Source: a virus. From it: a DNA stretch of 41,218 nucleotides. The notes below the pieces were generated by a model. That model worked only from the letters and a program-made list of their open reading frames with translations, searched no databases and was not told the DNA's origin. Location: positions 1 to 41,218 of IMG/VR virus record IMGVR_UViG_3300037150_000013; one strand, given 5' to 3'. The position numbers were made by a program, and so were the translations under genes. This document shows, piece after piece, positions 7,576-16,156 of this stretch (its first letter is position 1; each line of letters opens with the position of its first letter).

Positions 7576-8877
7576 ATGAGCACACGCACCGCCTCAGCCA
7601 TTCCAACATCCTTGACTAATTCGGGCACAGGCATCGTGTGGGCAAACCCAGCCAACGCAGCACTCACTGGAATAGGAACAGCACTTGCAGTAGTCATGCA
7701 GTCGTTTTCTATTTCTTCCAACGTACTTTCGGTATCGACCAATCCAAACGCTTTCGTATCCGGGCAGACAGTCACCATATCTGGCATGTTCTTCGGGACA
7801 TATTTGAATGGTGTGACGGTCACTGTGTTGTCGTCCGGGTTGTCTTCTTCTGGGTTCTCAGCAAACTTTACGCACGCTGATGTGTCATCGACTTTTGACG
7901 TGGGCCTTGTAACTCCGACTACTGCGTATACCACCGCTACTAATTTCTCATACGTCACTCTATCAGCCGGGCAACATGCCCTTTATATGACGCCTAAAGA
8001 TGGCCCACTTGGACAGTCTTTTTCTGGAAGCGAGTTTGGCGATCTTCCAGCTTCATTAGCTGCTATGACACGCGGCACAGGCGGAGTAAATGGTCAGTCT
8101 TTGGCACCTACGTCAGCAGGCAGTGCTTCCTACCCTCTACCCATACCCACGCTCCCAGCAGGGTCCACGGTAATAGGTATCCAACCGTATGCTACGGGGG
8201 CAATCACGGCAACAGGCGGAGGTGCATTCCTCAACTTTCAGGTCACAGGTACGGGAGTTACGGGAAGCTTTACATTGAATGGCTCTCCTTCGATCCTGCC
8301 CAGTATCGGCACCAATCTAAGCGCCATACCCTCAATCGTATTCACGAATCAGGGTGAATCTACGCTGGATACGAGGACCGGCTACAGCTTCGCAAATGCT
8401 ATTTCGGACTACGGTGTAGTTGTGGTGTACACGACCACAGGTACTCCTATACCGCCGACGCAGCTTCAGACTCTCGTGGCCACGAGCTTCGGTTACAGCG
8501 TTGCCCCTAACGCGTACGTCACCGGAATCCAACTAAATCTTGGATCGGGTATTGTAACTGGATCGAGTACAGTATCGCTTACCGCGCAGTTGACGCTAGG
8601 CGGAACTCCAGTCGGAACGACAAAGACTTTGACGGCTTTGAGTGGATGGCAAACTCCTTACTCTCTAGGCAGCAGTGCCGATGTGTGGGGAACAACTCTG
8701 CGAGGCTCGAACATCAACGGGTCGTCAGGGTTAGGCGTGAACATCACAGGCACACTGCCGAGTGGTAACCAGATAAACCTGAATGGCATGTCGCTCGTAG
8801 TGACGTACTCAACACCGGCTACGGTCGCACATATCACTATCGGAAACACACGACCACCAACGGTCGGATTCAACTAG
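7576..8877 (+). CDS. Beta-rich tail protein
   Basis: A 433-residue Ser/Thr/Gly-rich protein. Residues ~35-120 look like a diverged copy of the beta module found in the 687 and 8889 products (NAFVSGQTVTISGMFFGTYL then NGVTVTV). Residues ~150-300 and ~300-430 are two further beta-sandwich-like stretches with similar strand pattern (TGIQLNLGSGIVTGSSTVSL; LNGMSLVVTYST). No catalytic motif, signal peptide or membrane segment. It lies between a fibre-like protein and the giant nozzle-like protein with only 9-11 nt spacing, so all belong to one transcript. A tail fibre or tailspike-like structural role is inferred. Confidence 0.7.
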   Translation: MSTRTASAIPTSLTNSGTGIVWANPANAALTGIGTALAVVMQSFSISSNVLSVSTNPNAFVSGQTVTISGMFFGTYLNGVTVTVLSSGLSSSGFSANFTHADVSSTFDVGLVTPTTAYTTATNFSYVTLSAGQHALYMTPKDGPLGQSFSGSEFGDLPASLAAMTRGTGGVNGQSLAPTSAGSASYPLPIPTLPAGSTVIGIQPYATGAITATGGGAFLNFQVTGTGVTGSFTLNGSPSILPSIGTNLSAIPSIVFTNQGESTLDTRTGYSFANAISDYGVVVVYTTTGTPIPPTQLQTLVATSFGYSVAPNAYVTGIQLNLGSGIVTGSSTVSLTAQLTLGGTPVGTTKTLTALSGWQTPYSLGSSADVWGTTLRGSNINGSSGLGVNITGTLPSGNQINLNGMSLVVTYSTPATVAHITIGNTRPPTVGFN

Positions 8878-8888
8878 GAGAACGCAAT

Positions 8889-11800
8889 ATGCCTAATAAT
8901 TTGGGCCTCAACGGAGCACAGGCGCAGAAGCCTACGCGCTTCGCCCCAATATATACTGGAAGATGGGCTTCCGGCATCTGGACGAACCGCAGCCCAATGC
9001 GAGACGCTAACACTACTCGGCAGGTAGAGAAATTCTACGGCCCAGCGGGAGACGCTCTTATTGCAGGGTTGAACACAGAGATTACGACACGCCTCACAGT
9101 GGGCCGTCGTCCCGGCAATCCAGCATACGACACAAACTCTTGGTCAGACCCGGATAGTTTTTACTCTTTCCGTTTGTTCAGTTCAAATTCTGAGCAGATT
9201 GACGTTATGGTAGATCAGGCTTCTGCGCTGTACTCTTTGTACGCAGGAGCTAAGAGTCTGGTGTTTACGAAGGCAGCAGGCGCAGGCCAAGCGTATATGC
9301 AGTCAGTCGGCAACACGCTATATTTTGGTGACGGTCAGGACAACAAGAAATGGCTTCAAACGCTGGAGATATGGGCAGCTAATGCTGTTTGGAATACGCC
9401 CAGCACGCCTCTCTTCACAACATTCATCATCGACACAAACGGAAACATCCAGCAGCTAACTGGAGGGACAACGTTCATATCGGACGCGACCCCTCCTGTA
9501 TGGAGCACGGTAGTACCGGCAGCCGGTAACGACTACCAAGGTGGACTCACAACCGATGGTGGCGTGGTCTGGACTAACCGTGGCAACCCTATTGAGAATT
9601 GGGGAATTGCCAACGACGGTGTGGCAGTTGTGCCGACAGTCGGAACGTCTCGTTCAGCTTGGGTAGCGAACACTTACTACTCCATCGCAGGCGCGATCAT
9701 AGACTCAAACGGGAACCTGCAAATGGTCACCGTTGCTGGCACCAGCAGCGCAGGGCCGGTGACGTGGGCTACCTCAGTGGGCAATTTGACCACGGATGGT
9801 GGAGTTACTTGGATCATGATTCAAACCGCAGCCTCTCTTGCGTGGGCAGCGAGTACCGCGTACGTTCCGCAGAGCACTTTAGTTTTGAGCGCAGTTGCGA
9901 ACAACAGCGGCGGTCATACAGTTTACACGGGAACTATCACAGGAGGAGCATCAAACTTCTACGCAGGTTCGACCTTCATCATCTCGGGGTTCAATAACGC
10001 AGTCAATAACGGAACGTTCCTGTGCAGCGCATCGACATCAACAACCTTGACGCTGGTGAACACCGCAGGCGTTTCGGAGACGTTGGCTGGGTCAGCATTC
10101 ACTCCGGGGCAATACCTAATCGGTAACGCATCCGGTACGAACTGCTTGTTCAATCTAGTTGTACCGTCGCAACCGTACATCACAGGCAACATCAGCGCGT
10201 ATATCTACAACAACGTCACTTCAGGGCCGGTTGGATGTTTCAACCTGACCAACCCAACGACTACAGGCAGCGCATTGGCAAGTGCAACAACACTTACCAG
10301 CTTGAGCATGACCGGGGCAGCGTTAGGTACGGGTGCTACGATGGTGTGGGCGACGATCAACGGAGCAGGCACAACTACTGGGACGACTAACCCTTTCCCT
10401 GCGTTTACTCACGACTATCAGTTGATCGTGCTTGGCAACTTGTTCTTCCCGAAGGCTGGACAGTATTCACTGACCTGCCAACACCATGATGGAATGATCT
10501 GGGGTATGGGAGGCGGGGCAACACTCATTAGCGGTACGAACGATAACCCGATTGGACAGACTCTAACAGCCAACCAAGGCTACACAGTCTTCGGTGGAAC
10601 TAACCGAGGTCTGGGCGGAGGCGGTCAATGGAACGACACCTTCACAGTCAACGTTCCGACAGCCGGTTCGTATCCAGTAGAGATTGACTTCGCATACTGG
10701 TACCATTCAGGTCTCGACTTGATTTGGAACGCTCAAGGATTCCCGATTGCCAACGGCAATGCGATCAGCGGTACAGTGCAACCGATCTGGCCTTCGTGGA
10801 CGACAGCTTTTGCGCCCGCGTACCCAAGCGTGCAAGAGTCGGCTGGTCGTTACACGTGGAATAACATTGGGCCTACTGCCGACTTCACGTGGCAGGCACT
10901 AAGAGGCTTCACACTGCCGGACACTACGATCATCGACACGAACGGTTACCAAGAAGGCCCGTATCGAACTGGCTACAGCGGTTCGGTTGCGCCGACGTTC
11001 TCGACATCGTTGAATGCTCTGACAGCGGACAATCCTAATCTGACGTGGATCAACCAAGGCATAGCAGCAGCACCGCCAGCCGGAACGGTAAGCACATTCA
11101 ACGGTGGGTGGAGCTACGCAGTAGCGTTGGTCAACACACTGGACGATACCGTATCGAATGCGTCTCCTTTGTCTACAGCTACCGGAAACTTCATCGGTGC
11201 TGCGGGAATCACCATCCCTCCCGGCGCAGGACTTCCTGCCCTAGCCGACATTGATCCGCAGGCCGACTTCGTTGCCATTTATCGAACCACTGACGGAGAA
11301 GCAACACCGTTCTTGATTCCCGGTGCGACGACGGAGTACACCGTGCCGCTGTCAACGTACCTCGTAAGCGGATATGTCGATAGTACACCGGACACCGGGC
11401 TGAACAATTTGATTCAAGCAGCACTGGAAGGGGAGAACACGCCGCCTGCATTGGGCGCGATCAATCTGACCTACCACTTGAACCGAATCTTCTACAGCAT
11501 TGGCAACATCGTGTACTGGACTTCTGGCCCAGATACGCCGGATGGAAATGGCATCAACGGTACGTCGCCTCTAAACTACGACAGCTTCCCGTCGCTAGTG
11601 AAACGCATCGTACCAACAGCAAGCGGTGCTCTGGTCTTTACGGTGAGCGATGTCTACCTGATCCAAGGGTCGGGGACAGCATCGAGTCCTATCCAGAGCG
11701 GCATTCCACTTATGAAGGGAGTGGGCCTGCTGAGCTACAATGCACTAGACGTGAACGGCTCGATCATCGGGTTCTTCACTACGGACAACCAGTTCTGCAT

Positions 11801-12527
11801 CATCGACCCGTCCTCGGGCGTTGACTACGCAGGCTTCCCAATCGGTGACCAGCTTCGCCTGAACAACGGCGGTGTTGGAACTTCTTGGAACGCTGCGAAC
11901 GTTTACGTTGCTTGGCATGTGTCCGGTGAGGATCAGGGATGGTACGTATGTGACGGCGCGACTGGTTGGTACCGACTCATGCCCACACCGACACCTGAAC
12001 AAGGTTACACATGGTCTCCGTTCGCGCAGATCGTGGGAGGTGCAGGAGCAGTGCAGAGTATCGAAGTATCTCCCGGTTCGCACAAGTTGCTTATCGGGCC
12101 TACAGCCACAGGGCCGATCTTGAACCGAAGCCTGAGTAACTTTCAGGACAACGGCACAAGCTATACGGCATGGACAGTAGTGGGTTCTGCTGTTCTGGCA
12201 CAGCCGGGGCAGGTTGCAGTAGTTAGCTTCATCACGACCGAATCAGTGAAGACGGGAACACCGTTGAGCTTGTCCGTAATCTTTGATGACGCGCTACCGT
12301 ATTACACAGGGCCGTGGCCGACCATCACGGTGTCGGAGAACGATCCGCCGACGCTGAAGCCAAGCACGTCGTTCTTCGCACAGCGGTTTTACATGAGTGA
12401 CCTGCCGGGAATCGAATCAGAGGCAGTTTGCAGGCACTGCCAGATACGTGTGAATTGGGCAGTGGAAAACGCAGCAAATGAATTACAAACCATGACCGTA
12501 TTTGGTGCGTTTCTCCAAGAAGCGTAG
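8889..12527 (+). CDS. Giant mosaic virion protein, nozzle-like, with PA14-like and repeat modules
   Basis: A 1212-residue protein, the largest in the window. Residues 1-165 (RFAPIYTGRWASGIWTNR, then YGPAGDALIAGLN) and ~740-1212 (YHLNRIFYS, VSDVYLIQG, DQGWYVCDG) look like the wall of a podoviral tail nozzle, in the manner of tail tubular protein B. This assignment is tentative. Between them are inserts: two copies of the DGGVxWxNxG module (residues ~175-238 and ~258-313), one YTG-type repeat (~328-408) shared with the 687 protein, a PA14-like glycan-binding domain (~484-624: FPKAGQYSLTCQHHDGMIWG ... YHSGLDLIW), and a third module (~679-726). AGGAGAAC precedes ATG 8889. The inserts suggest host-surface glycan binding. 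Confidence 0.75.
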   Translation: MPNNLGLNGAQAQKPTRFAPIYTGRWASGIWTNRSPMRDANTTRQVEKFYGPAGDALIAGLNTEITTRLTVGRRPGNPAYDTNSWSDPDSFYSFRLFSSNSEQIDVMVDQASALYSLYAGAKSLVFTKAAGAGQAYMQSVGNTLYFGDGQDNKKWLQTLEIWAANAVWNTPSTPLFTTFIIDTNGNIQQLTGGTTFISDATPPVWSTVVPAAGNDYQGGLTTDGGVVWTNRGNPIENWGIANDGVAVVPTVGTSRSAWVANTYYSIAGAIIDSNGNLQMVTVAGTSSAGPVTWATSVGNLTTDGGVTWIMIQTAASLAWAASTAYVPQSTLVLSAVANNSGGHTVYTGTITGGASNFYAGSTFIISGFNNAVNNGTFLCSASTSTTLTLVNTAGVSETLAGSAFTPGQYLIGNASGTNCLFNLVVPSQPYITGNISAYIYNNVTSGPVGCFNLTNPTTTGSALASATTLTSLSMTGAALGTGATMVWATINGAGTTTGTTNPFPAFTHDYQLIVLGNLFFPKAGQYSLTCQHHDGMIWGMGGGATLISGTNDNPIGQTLTANQGYTVFGGTNRGLGGGGQWNDTFTVNVPTAGSYPVEIDFAYWYHSGLDLIWNAQGFPIANGNAISGTVQPIWPSWTTAFAPAYPSVQESAGRYTWNNIGPTADFTWQALRGFTLPDTTIIDTNGYQEGPYRTGYSGSVAPTFSTSLNALTADNPNLTWINQGIAAAPPAGTVSTFNGGWSYAVALVNTLDDTVSNASPLSTATGNFIGAAGITIPPGAGLPALADIDPQADFVAIYRTTDGEATPFLIPGATTEYTVPLSTYLVSGYVDSTPDTGLNNLIQAALEGENTPPALGAINLTYHLNRIFYSIGNIVYWTSGPDTPDGNGINGTSPLNYDSFPSLVKRIVPTASGALVFTVSDVYLIQGSGTASSPIQSGIPLMKGVGLLSYNALDVNGSIIGFFTTDNQFCIIDPSSGVDYAGFPIGDQLRLNNGGVGTSWNAANVYVAWHVSGEDQGWYVCDGATGWYRLMPTPTPEQGYTWSPFAQIVGGAGAVQSIEVSPGSHKLLIGPTATGPILNRSLSNFQDNGTSYTAWTVVGSAVLAQPGQVAVVSFITTESVKTGTPLSLSVIFDDALPYYTGPWPTITVSENDPPTLKPSTSFFAQRFYMSDLPGIESEAVCRHCQIRVNWAVENAANELQTMTVFGAFLQEA

Positions 12528-12535
12528 AGGTGTAA

Positions 12536-13024
12536 ATGAGAACCAAAAGAACGCACTGCAAGCGCGGACATGAGTATACTGAAGAAAATACTTGTGTCCG
12601 CGCAAGCGGTAAAAGGCAGTGCCGTATTTGTCGTTTAGAGTCTACCCGAAACTGGGTTGAAAATAATCGAGAAAGATGGAACGAATTGCACAGGGAATGG
12701 ATAGCTAAAAACCCAGAAAAAGCAAAAGCTATAAACTCAAGGGTATATAAGAAGTCTGGTAATCTTTGGCACAAAGAAAGAGACTTGAGGAAGTTGTATG
12801 GTATAACGTTAGAGCAGTTCGACAGTATGTTGGCAGACCAAGCCAATGCTTGCGCCGTGTGCGGCGAGGATTTGGTTGTGCCTTGCGTAGATCACTGTCA
12901 TTCGACAGGCAAGGTTAGAAAGATTTTGTGCCCCGCTTGCAATAAAGGTTTGGGCATGTTTAGAGACAATCCAGAGACGCTGGCTAAAGCTGCGCAGTAT
13001 GTGAGGGAATATGCCGCTCAATGA
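12536..13024 (+). CDS. Endonuclease VII-like HNH homing endonuclease
   Basis: A 162-residue protein with the same layout as the 5111 product: N-terminal C-x3-H ... C-x2-C module (C8, H12, C29, C32), a Lys/Glu/Arg-rich helical middle, then YGITLEQFDSML, CAVCGED, VDHCHSTGKVRK and LCPACNKGLG, the Endonuclease VII metal-binding and catalytic segments. The gene is visibly more AT-rich than its neighbours, a sign of recent transfer. It sits between the giant tail protein and a fibre-like protein, overlapping the next start by 14 nt. A free-standing homing gene is the natural reading. Confidence 0.92.
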   Translation: MRTKRTHCKRGHEYTEENTCVRASGKRQCRICRLESTRNWVENNRERWNELHREWIAKNPEKAKAINSRVYKKSGNLWHKERDLRKLYGITLEQFDSMLADQANACAVCGEDLVVPCVDHCHSTGKVRKILCPACNKGLGMFRDNPETLAKAAQYVREYAAQ

Positions 13025-13694
13025 CTCAAGCTCGACAAACCTTAGCGGCTATGTTCCTTTCACCCCGAGTGCAGGTCAGCCGTCTACTCCGAACTCTAAT
13101 CTTCAGCCGCCTCGTTCCAACACTATGCGGTGTCCGTTGCCTATTTTAGGCCAAGCTACGGCGGATTCACTTCGCTCGTTTTATTTACAAGGGAACGTCC
13201 CTCAGGTGCGTTTCCTGACCCCAGAGAGCGTCGTTATCAACGGGGGCGCCTCGACTACCACCGCCAGCGCATCGACGGCTTCTAGTGGCTCTAGCGGCTC
13301 AACAACCACCATCGTAGCCAAGACTTCGACCATAACAACCGCCGTCCTGTCACCCAACGCTCAGTTTACCGGCGTGATGTCGTTCTCGCGGTCGTTTCAA
13401 CTGCTCGTCCTCGCGGTGAATTCCGTAGCACGAGTTCGGCTTTACGGTACGGCGGCGGCCCAGAGCGGAGACCTCGGGCGCGGGCTAGACATTCCCCCGG
13501 CAGCAGGTACCGCGCAGAACATCATCTGCGATGTCGTATTAGATACGTCTCCGTTCACATGGTCATTCCAAGACCGAGTGGGCGCGAACGCGGATACGCC
13601 ACAGACGACTAACATCTACGTCACCGTGACGAACCTTGATACGAACAGCGATGCGATTACAGTGACGTTCCAGTACGTACCTCTTGAGGCTTAG
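13011..13694 (+). CDS. Tail-fibre-like protein
   Basis: A 227-residue protein. Residues 1-45 are Pro/Ser-rich. Residues ~80-105 are a Ser/Thr low-complexity linker (TASASTASSGSSGSTTT). Residues ~115-227 form a beta domain (FQLLVLAVNSVARVRLYGTA, then TSPFTWSFQDRVGAN and NIYVTVTNLD) of a kind seen in phage fibre and tail proteins. The first 14 nt overlap the end of the homing endonuclease. It stops 3 nt before the next start, indicating translational coupling through the fibre block. Confidence 0.7.
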   Translation: MPLNDSSSTNLSGYVPFTPSAGQPSTPNSNLQPPRSNTMRCPLPILGQATADSLRSFYLQGNVPQVRFLTPESVVINGGASTTTASASTASSGSSGSTTTIVAKTSTITTAVLSPNAQFTGVMSFSRSFQLLVLAVNSVARVRLYGTAAAQSGDLGRGLDIPPAAGTAQNIICDVVLDTSPFTWSFQDRVGANADTPQTTNIYVTVTNLDTNSDAITVTFQYVPLEA

Positions 13695-13696
13695 CT

Positions 13697-13978
13697 ATGA
13701 ATAGGGAATGCATCCAACCGGGAGGGGCCGGGATTTATCCTCTAATCGGCGATGTAACTAGCAGCGCAGGTAACAATCGCGTAGCTGTTACAGGACTGCA
13801 AAGCATACCGTTGTCCAGCACTACCCCGTTGCCGGGATCAGGCATTGAATACAATGCCAACAACTCGCAGTGGGAACCAACTCTTATAGCTACCATTCAG
13901 GTCAACGGTTTGACCCTGAGCGATGATGGATTGGTAAGCGTGAATGTAGTGAAGCCGATCCTAGTCAACGGGTCGTAG
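13697..13978 (+). CDS. Small fibre-like protein
   Basis: A 93-residue protein with the pattern GDVTSSAGNNRVAVTGLQSI followed by PLPGSGIEYNANNSQWEP. It resembles the short head-domain repeats of phage tail fibres, in which a dataset-like phrase 'GDVTG...' leads into a YN..nsqW segment. No enzyme motif. Spaced 2 nt from the upstream gene and 16 nt from the next. Probably part of a multi-subunit fibre or an interchangeable fibre tip. Confidence 0.65.
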   Translation: MNRECIQPGGAGIYPLIGDVTSSAGNNRVAVTGLQSIPLSSTTPLPGSGIEYNANNSQWEPTLIATIQVNGLTLSDDGLVSVNVVKPILVNGS

Positions 13979-13994
13979 TGAGGTTACGATAGAA

Positions 13995-14408
13995 ATGATA
14001 AATCTAAATTCAACACTTCCGGCAGCCCCTTCGGGAGGGTTCAACGTGGTTTGGCAATCCGACGCATCCGGCAACGTCTCCGCGTACACCGGTCCAGCCG
14101 CTAACGCACCAACGACCAACACCCCGGTAGCAGGCGTGCTCACAATCAACGCAGCAACCGGAGACAAGCAGAAGATAAACGTCAACGCAGCTATCACATC
14201 TATCGTGGTGAACAACCCCACGGATGGGCAGATCATGACGCTATTCTGGGTGCAAGACGGGACTGGACACGCGATCACATTGCCAGCCTTCTTTATCGGA
14301 GTGACCGCACCAAGCACCACAGCTAACAAGCACAGCATTCAGCAGATTTTCTACAACGTGACTGACACCAATTGGTACGGCGTTGCAGCGGGCCAGACTG
14401 GTCTATAA
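13995..14408 (+). CDS. Fibre-like protein, N-terminal module shared with the next gene
   Basis: A 137-residue protein. Residues 1-30 (NLNSTLPAAPSGGFNVVWQS, D.SGNVSA) match the segment near residues 20-55 of the 14419 product (NLNSTTPVAPGGKANVAWQS, DEFGNISA), suggesting a common attachment or oligomerisation module. The rest is beta-rich (KINVNAAITSIVVNNP, GQIMTLFWVQDGTGHAITLP) and resembles a fibre knob. The start lacks a strong ribosome site (GAGGTTACGATAGAA upstream) and may depend on coupling. Confidence 0.66.
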   Translation: MINLNSTLPAAPSGGFNVVWQSDASGNVSAYTGPAANAPTTNTPVAGVLTINAATGDKQKINVNAAITSIVVNNPTDGQIMTLFWVQDGTGHAITLPAFFIGVTAPSTTANKHSIQQIFYNVTDTNWYGVAAGQTGL

Positions 14409-14418
14409 GGAGACTTCA

Positions 14419-15555
14419 ATGTCAAGTTCAGCACTTCCAATTCCAACAAACCTTCGTGATTACATTCTCAAGTACGAGAACGTGAATCTCAACAGCACTA
14501 CACCGGTAGCCCCCGGTGGAAAGGCCAACGTAGCGTGGCAGTCCGATGAGTTCGGTAATATCTCGGCTAACGTTTCGAGTGGGGGCGGTGGAACCCCCGG
14601 AGGTTCTACTTCTCAAATTCAGTACAACAACTCGGGCGACTTTGCGGGGGCACCCGGAGGAACCACAGACGGTAACCATTTTGCTCTTGGCGCTGGCTCT
14701 GTAGTTGACGGAGCGCCCGTTAGCGACCCTGTACTCAACGGCGACTTCACAGCATCCACTGTAGAGGTCATTAGCGAAACTTCCACTGCCCCTAACGGAG
14801 TGAATGGACTTTATATCGGAGTCTCTGAGAATCCTGTAGGTGCTCCCATACCGAACAGCACCCCGTATGGCGTCTGGGTAAACATTAAGTACAATCAAGA
14901 CGCCACTACTGGCGCAGGCAATGCCCAGCCTAGCGGTATGATTTTATCTGCCGAGTCAGTTGGAAACGCTAACACTGGGGTGCCGGTGAATCTAACAGCC
15001 TTCCATACCGCGAGTGTAAATTCCGGCAATGGGGATCTGCTGCAAATCACTTCTAACATCACCGGAGACGGTAATGTTGGTAATGGCAATGTCGGATACT
15101 ACACTGGGATAAATCAAAACTACTCTCAGGTTGGTTCAGGAACTACTAACAACGCCTACGGGTACATAGCTGCATTTGGGGCCGAGGGTGGAACTATAAA
15201 CCATGCAGCACAGTTTTACGGTGACGTGGTTTTTATGGGCGGTGGAACCATCGGTGAGTATGATGGAATCTTCCTGAACGAGACTGCGGTTGCGGGTGTT
15301 ACCACACCGTATCAGATTCACTCTGTGGGCACTGCGCCATCTTTGTTCATGGGGCCGATGATTGCCACCTACTTCGGAGCATCAGCCGTATATAGCGCAG
15401 CGGGTACGCCACTACCTGCGGCTAGTGTAGGTTTGACTGGAGCGCGGGCAGTTGTAAGTGATGCGACCCTGCCTACATGGATGGGAACGTACACCAGTGG
15501 TGGAGCAGTTACTTGCCCTGTGTTCTGCAACGGAACAACTTGGCTTACCGCATAG
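14419..15555 (+). CDS. Tail-fibre-like protein
   Basis: A 378-residue protein starting at the ATG that follows AAGGAGACTTCA. An upstream in-frame start would lie inside the previous gene and is not needed. Residues ~20-55 are the NLNST/WQSD module shared with the 13995 product. A Gly-rich hinge (SGGGGTPGG) leads into STSQIQYNNSGDFAGAP, a phrase typical of phage fibre head domains. The rest is a long beta-rich region ending in a small domain (residues ~330-378, ARAVVSDATLPTWMGTYTSG). Predicted receptor-binding fibre component; no enzymatic residues seen. Confidence 0.7.
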   Translation: MSSSALPIPTNLRDYILKYENVNLNSTTPVAPGGKANVAWQSDEFGNISANVSSGGGGTPGGSTSQIQYNNSGDFAGAPGGTTDGNHFALGAGSVVDGAPVSDPVLNGDFTASTVEVISETSTAPNGVNGLYIGVSENPVGAPIPNSTPYGVWVNIKYNQDATTGAGNAQPSGMILSAESVGNANTGVPVNLTAFHTASVNSGNGDLLQITSNITGDGNVGNGNVGYYTGINQNYSQVGSGTTNNAYGYIAAFGAEGGTINHAAQFYGDVVFMGGGTIGEYDGIFLNETAVAGVTTPYQIHSVGTAPSLFMGPMIATYFGASAVYSAAGTPLPAASVGLTGARAVVSDATLPTWMGTYTSGGAVTCPVFCNGTTWLTA

Positions 15556-15564
15556 GAGTGATTC

Positions 15565-16155
15565 ATGCCCGCAACAGTGGTCAATTTGAACGGAGTGAAT
15601 GAGCTTGACCTGAACCTAGCAGGCACGGTCACAGCTACGACGGCAGCAGGCGTCACCACGATCAACCAGACCGGGGTAGCCTCGGTTCTGCTTGAGACCA
15701 ACGGAACTCCAAACGGAAGTCAGACTACTCTCAACCTCACGAATGACACAGGCATTAGCATCACCGATGCTGGTGCTGGAGTCGTCAAGATCAAGAACGT
15801 TTCGGTCGGCGGAGTCGGGGTCTCGATCTATGGAACGACCGTGCCTAACACCGGGTTGCTCGGATTCATACAAATGCCGTACTCTTGTACGATAACGTCA
15901 TGGACGATCATCACGAACAGTTCTAGCGGCAGCGCACAGTTCGACATCAAGAAGTCCAACTACGCGACGTACCCAACAACCACAAGCATCGTAGCAAGCG
16001 CACCGCCTGCGGTGACGACATCACAAACAGCAACAAGCTCAACATTGACCGGGTGGACTACCACGGTCACCGCAGGCGACGTGATCGAGTTTTATTTGAC
16101 AAGCGTCAGCACCGCGACCATCCTGTCGCTTGTGCTCGACGTAACGAGGACATAA
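15565..16155 (+). CDS. Fibre-like protein with a beta-sandwich C-terminus
   Basis: A 196-residue protein. Residues 1-40 (VNLNGVNELDLNLAGTV) echo the N-terminal segments of the two preceding gene products. Residues ~95-196 (GFIQMPYSCTITSWTIITNS, AQFDIKKSNYATYP, GDVIEFYLTSVSTATILSL) are a beta-sandwich domain often found at the tip of phage tail proteins. AGGAGTG precedes ATG 15565, and the next start is 1 nt after its stop. Probably a short fibre or tip protein. Confidence 0.7.
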   Translation: MPATVVNLNGVNELDLNLAGTVTATTAAGVTTINQTGVASVLLETNGTPNGSQTTLNLTNDTGISITDAGAGVVKIKNVSVGGVGVSIYGTTVPNTGLLGFIQMPYSCTITSWTIITNSSSGSAQFDIKKSNYATYPTTTSIVASAPPAVTTSQTATSSTLTGWTTTVTAGDVIEFYLTSVSTATILSLVLDVTRT

Positions 16156-16156
16156 C

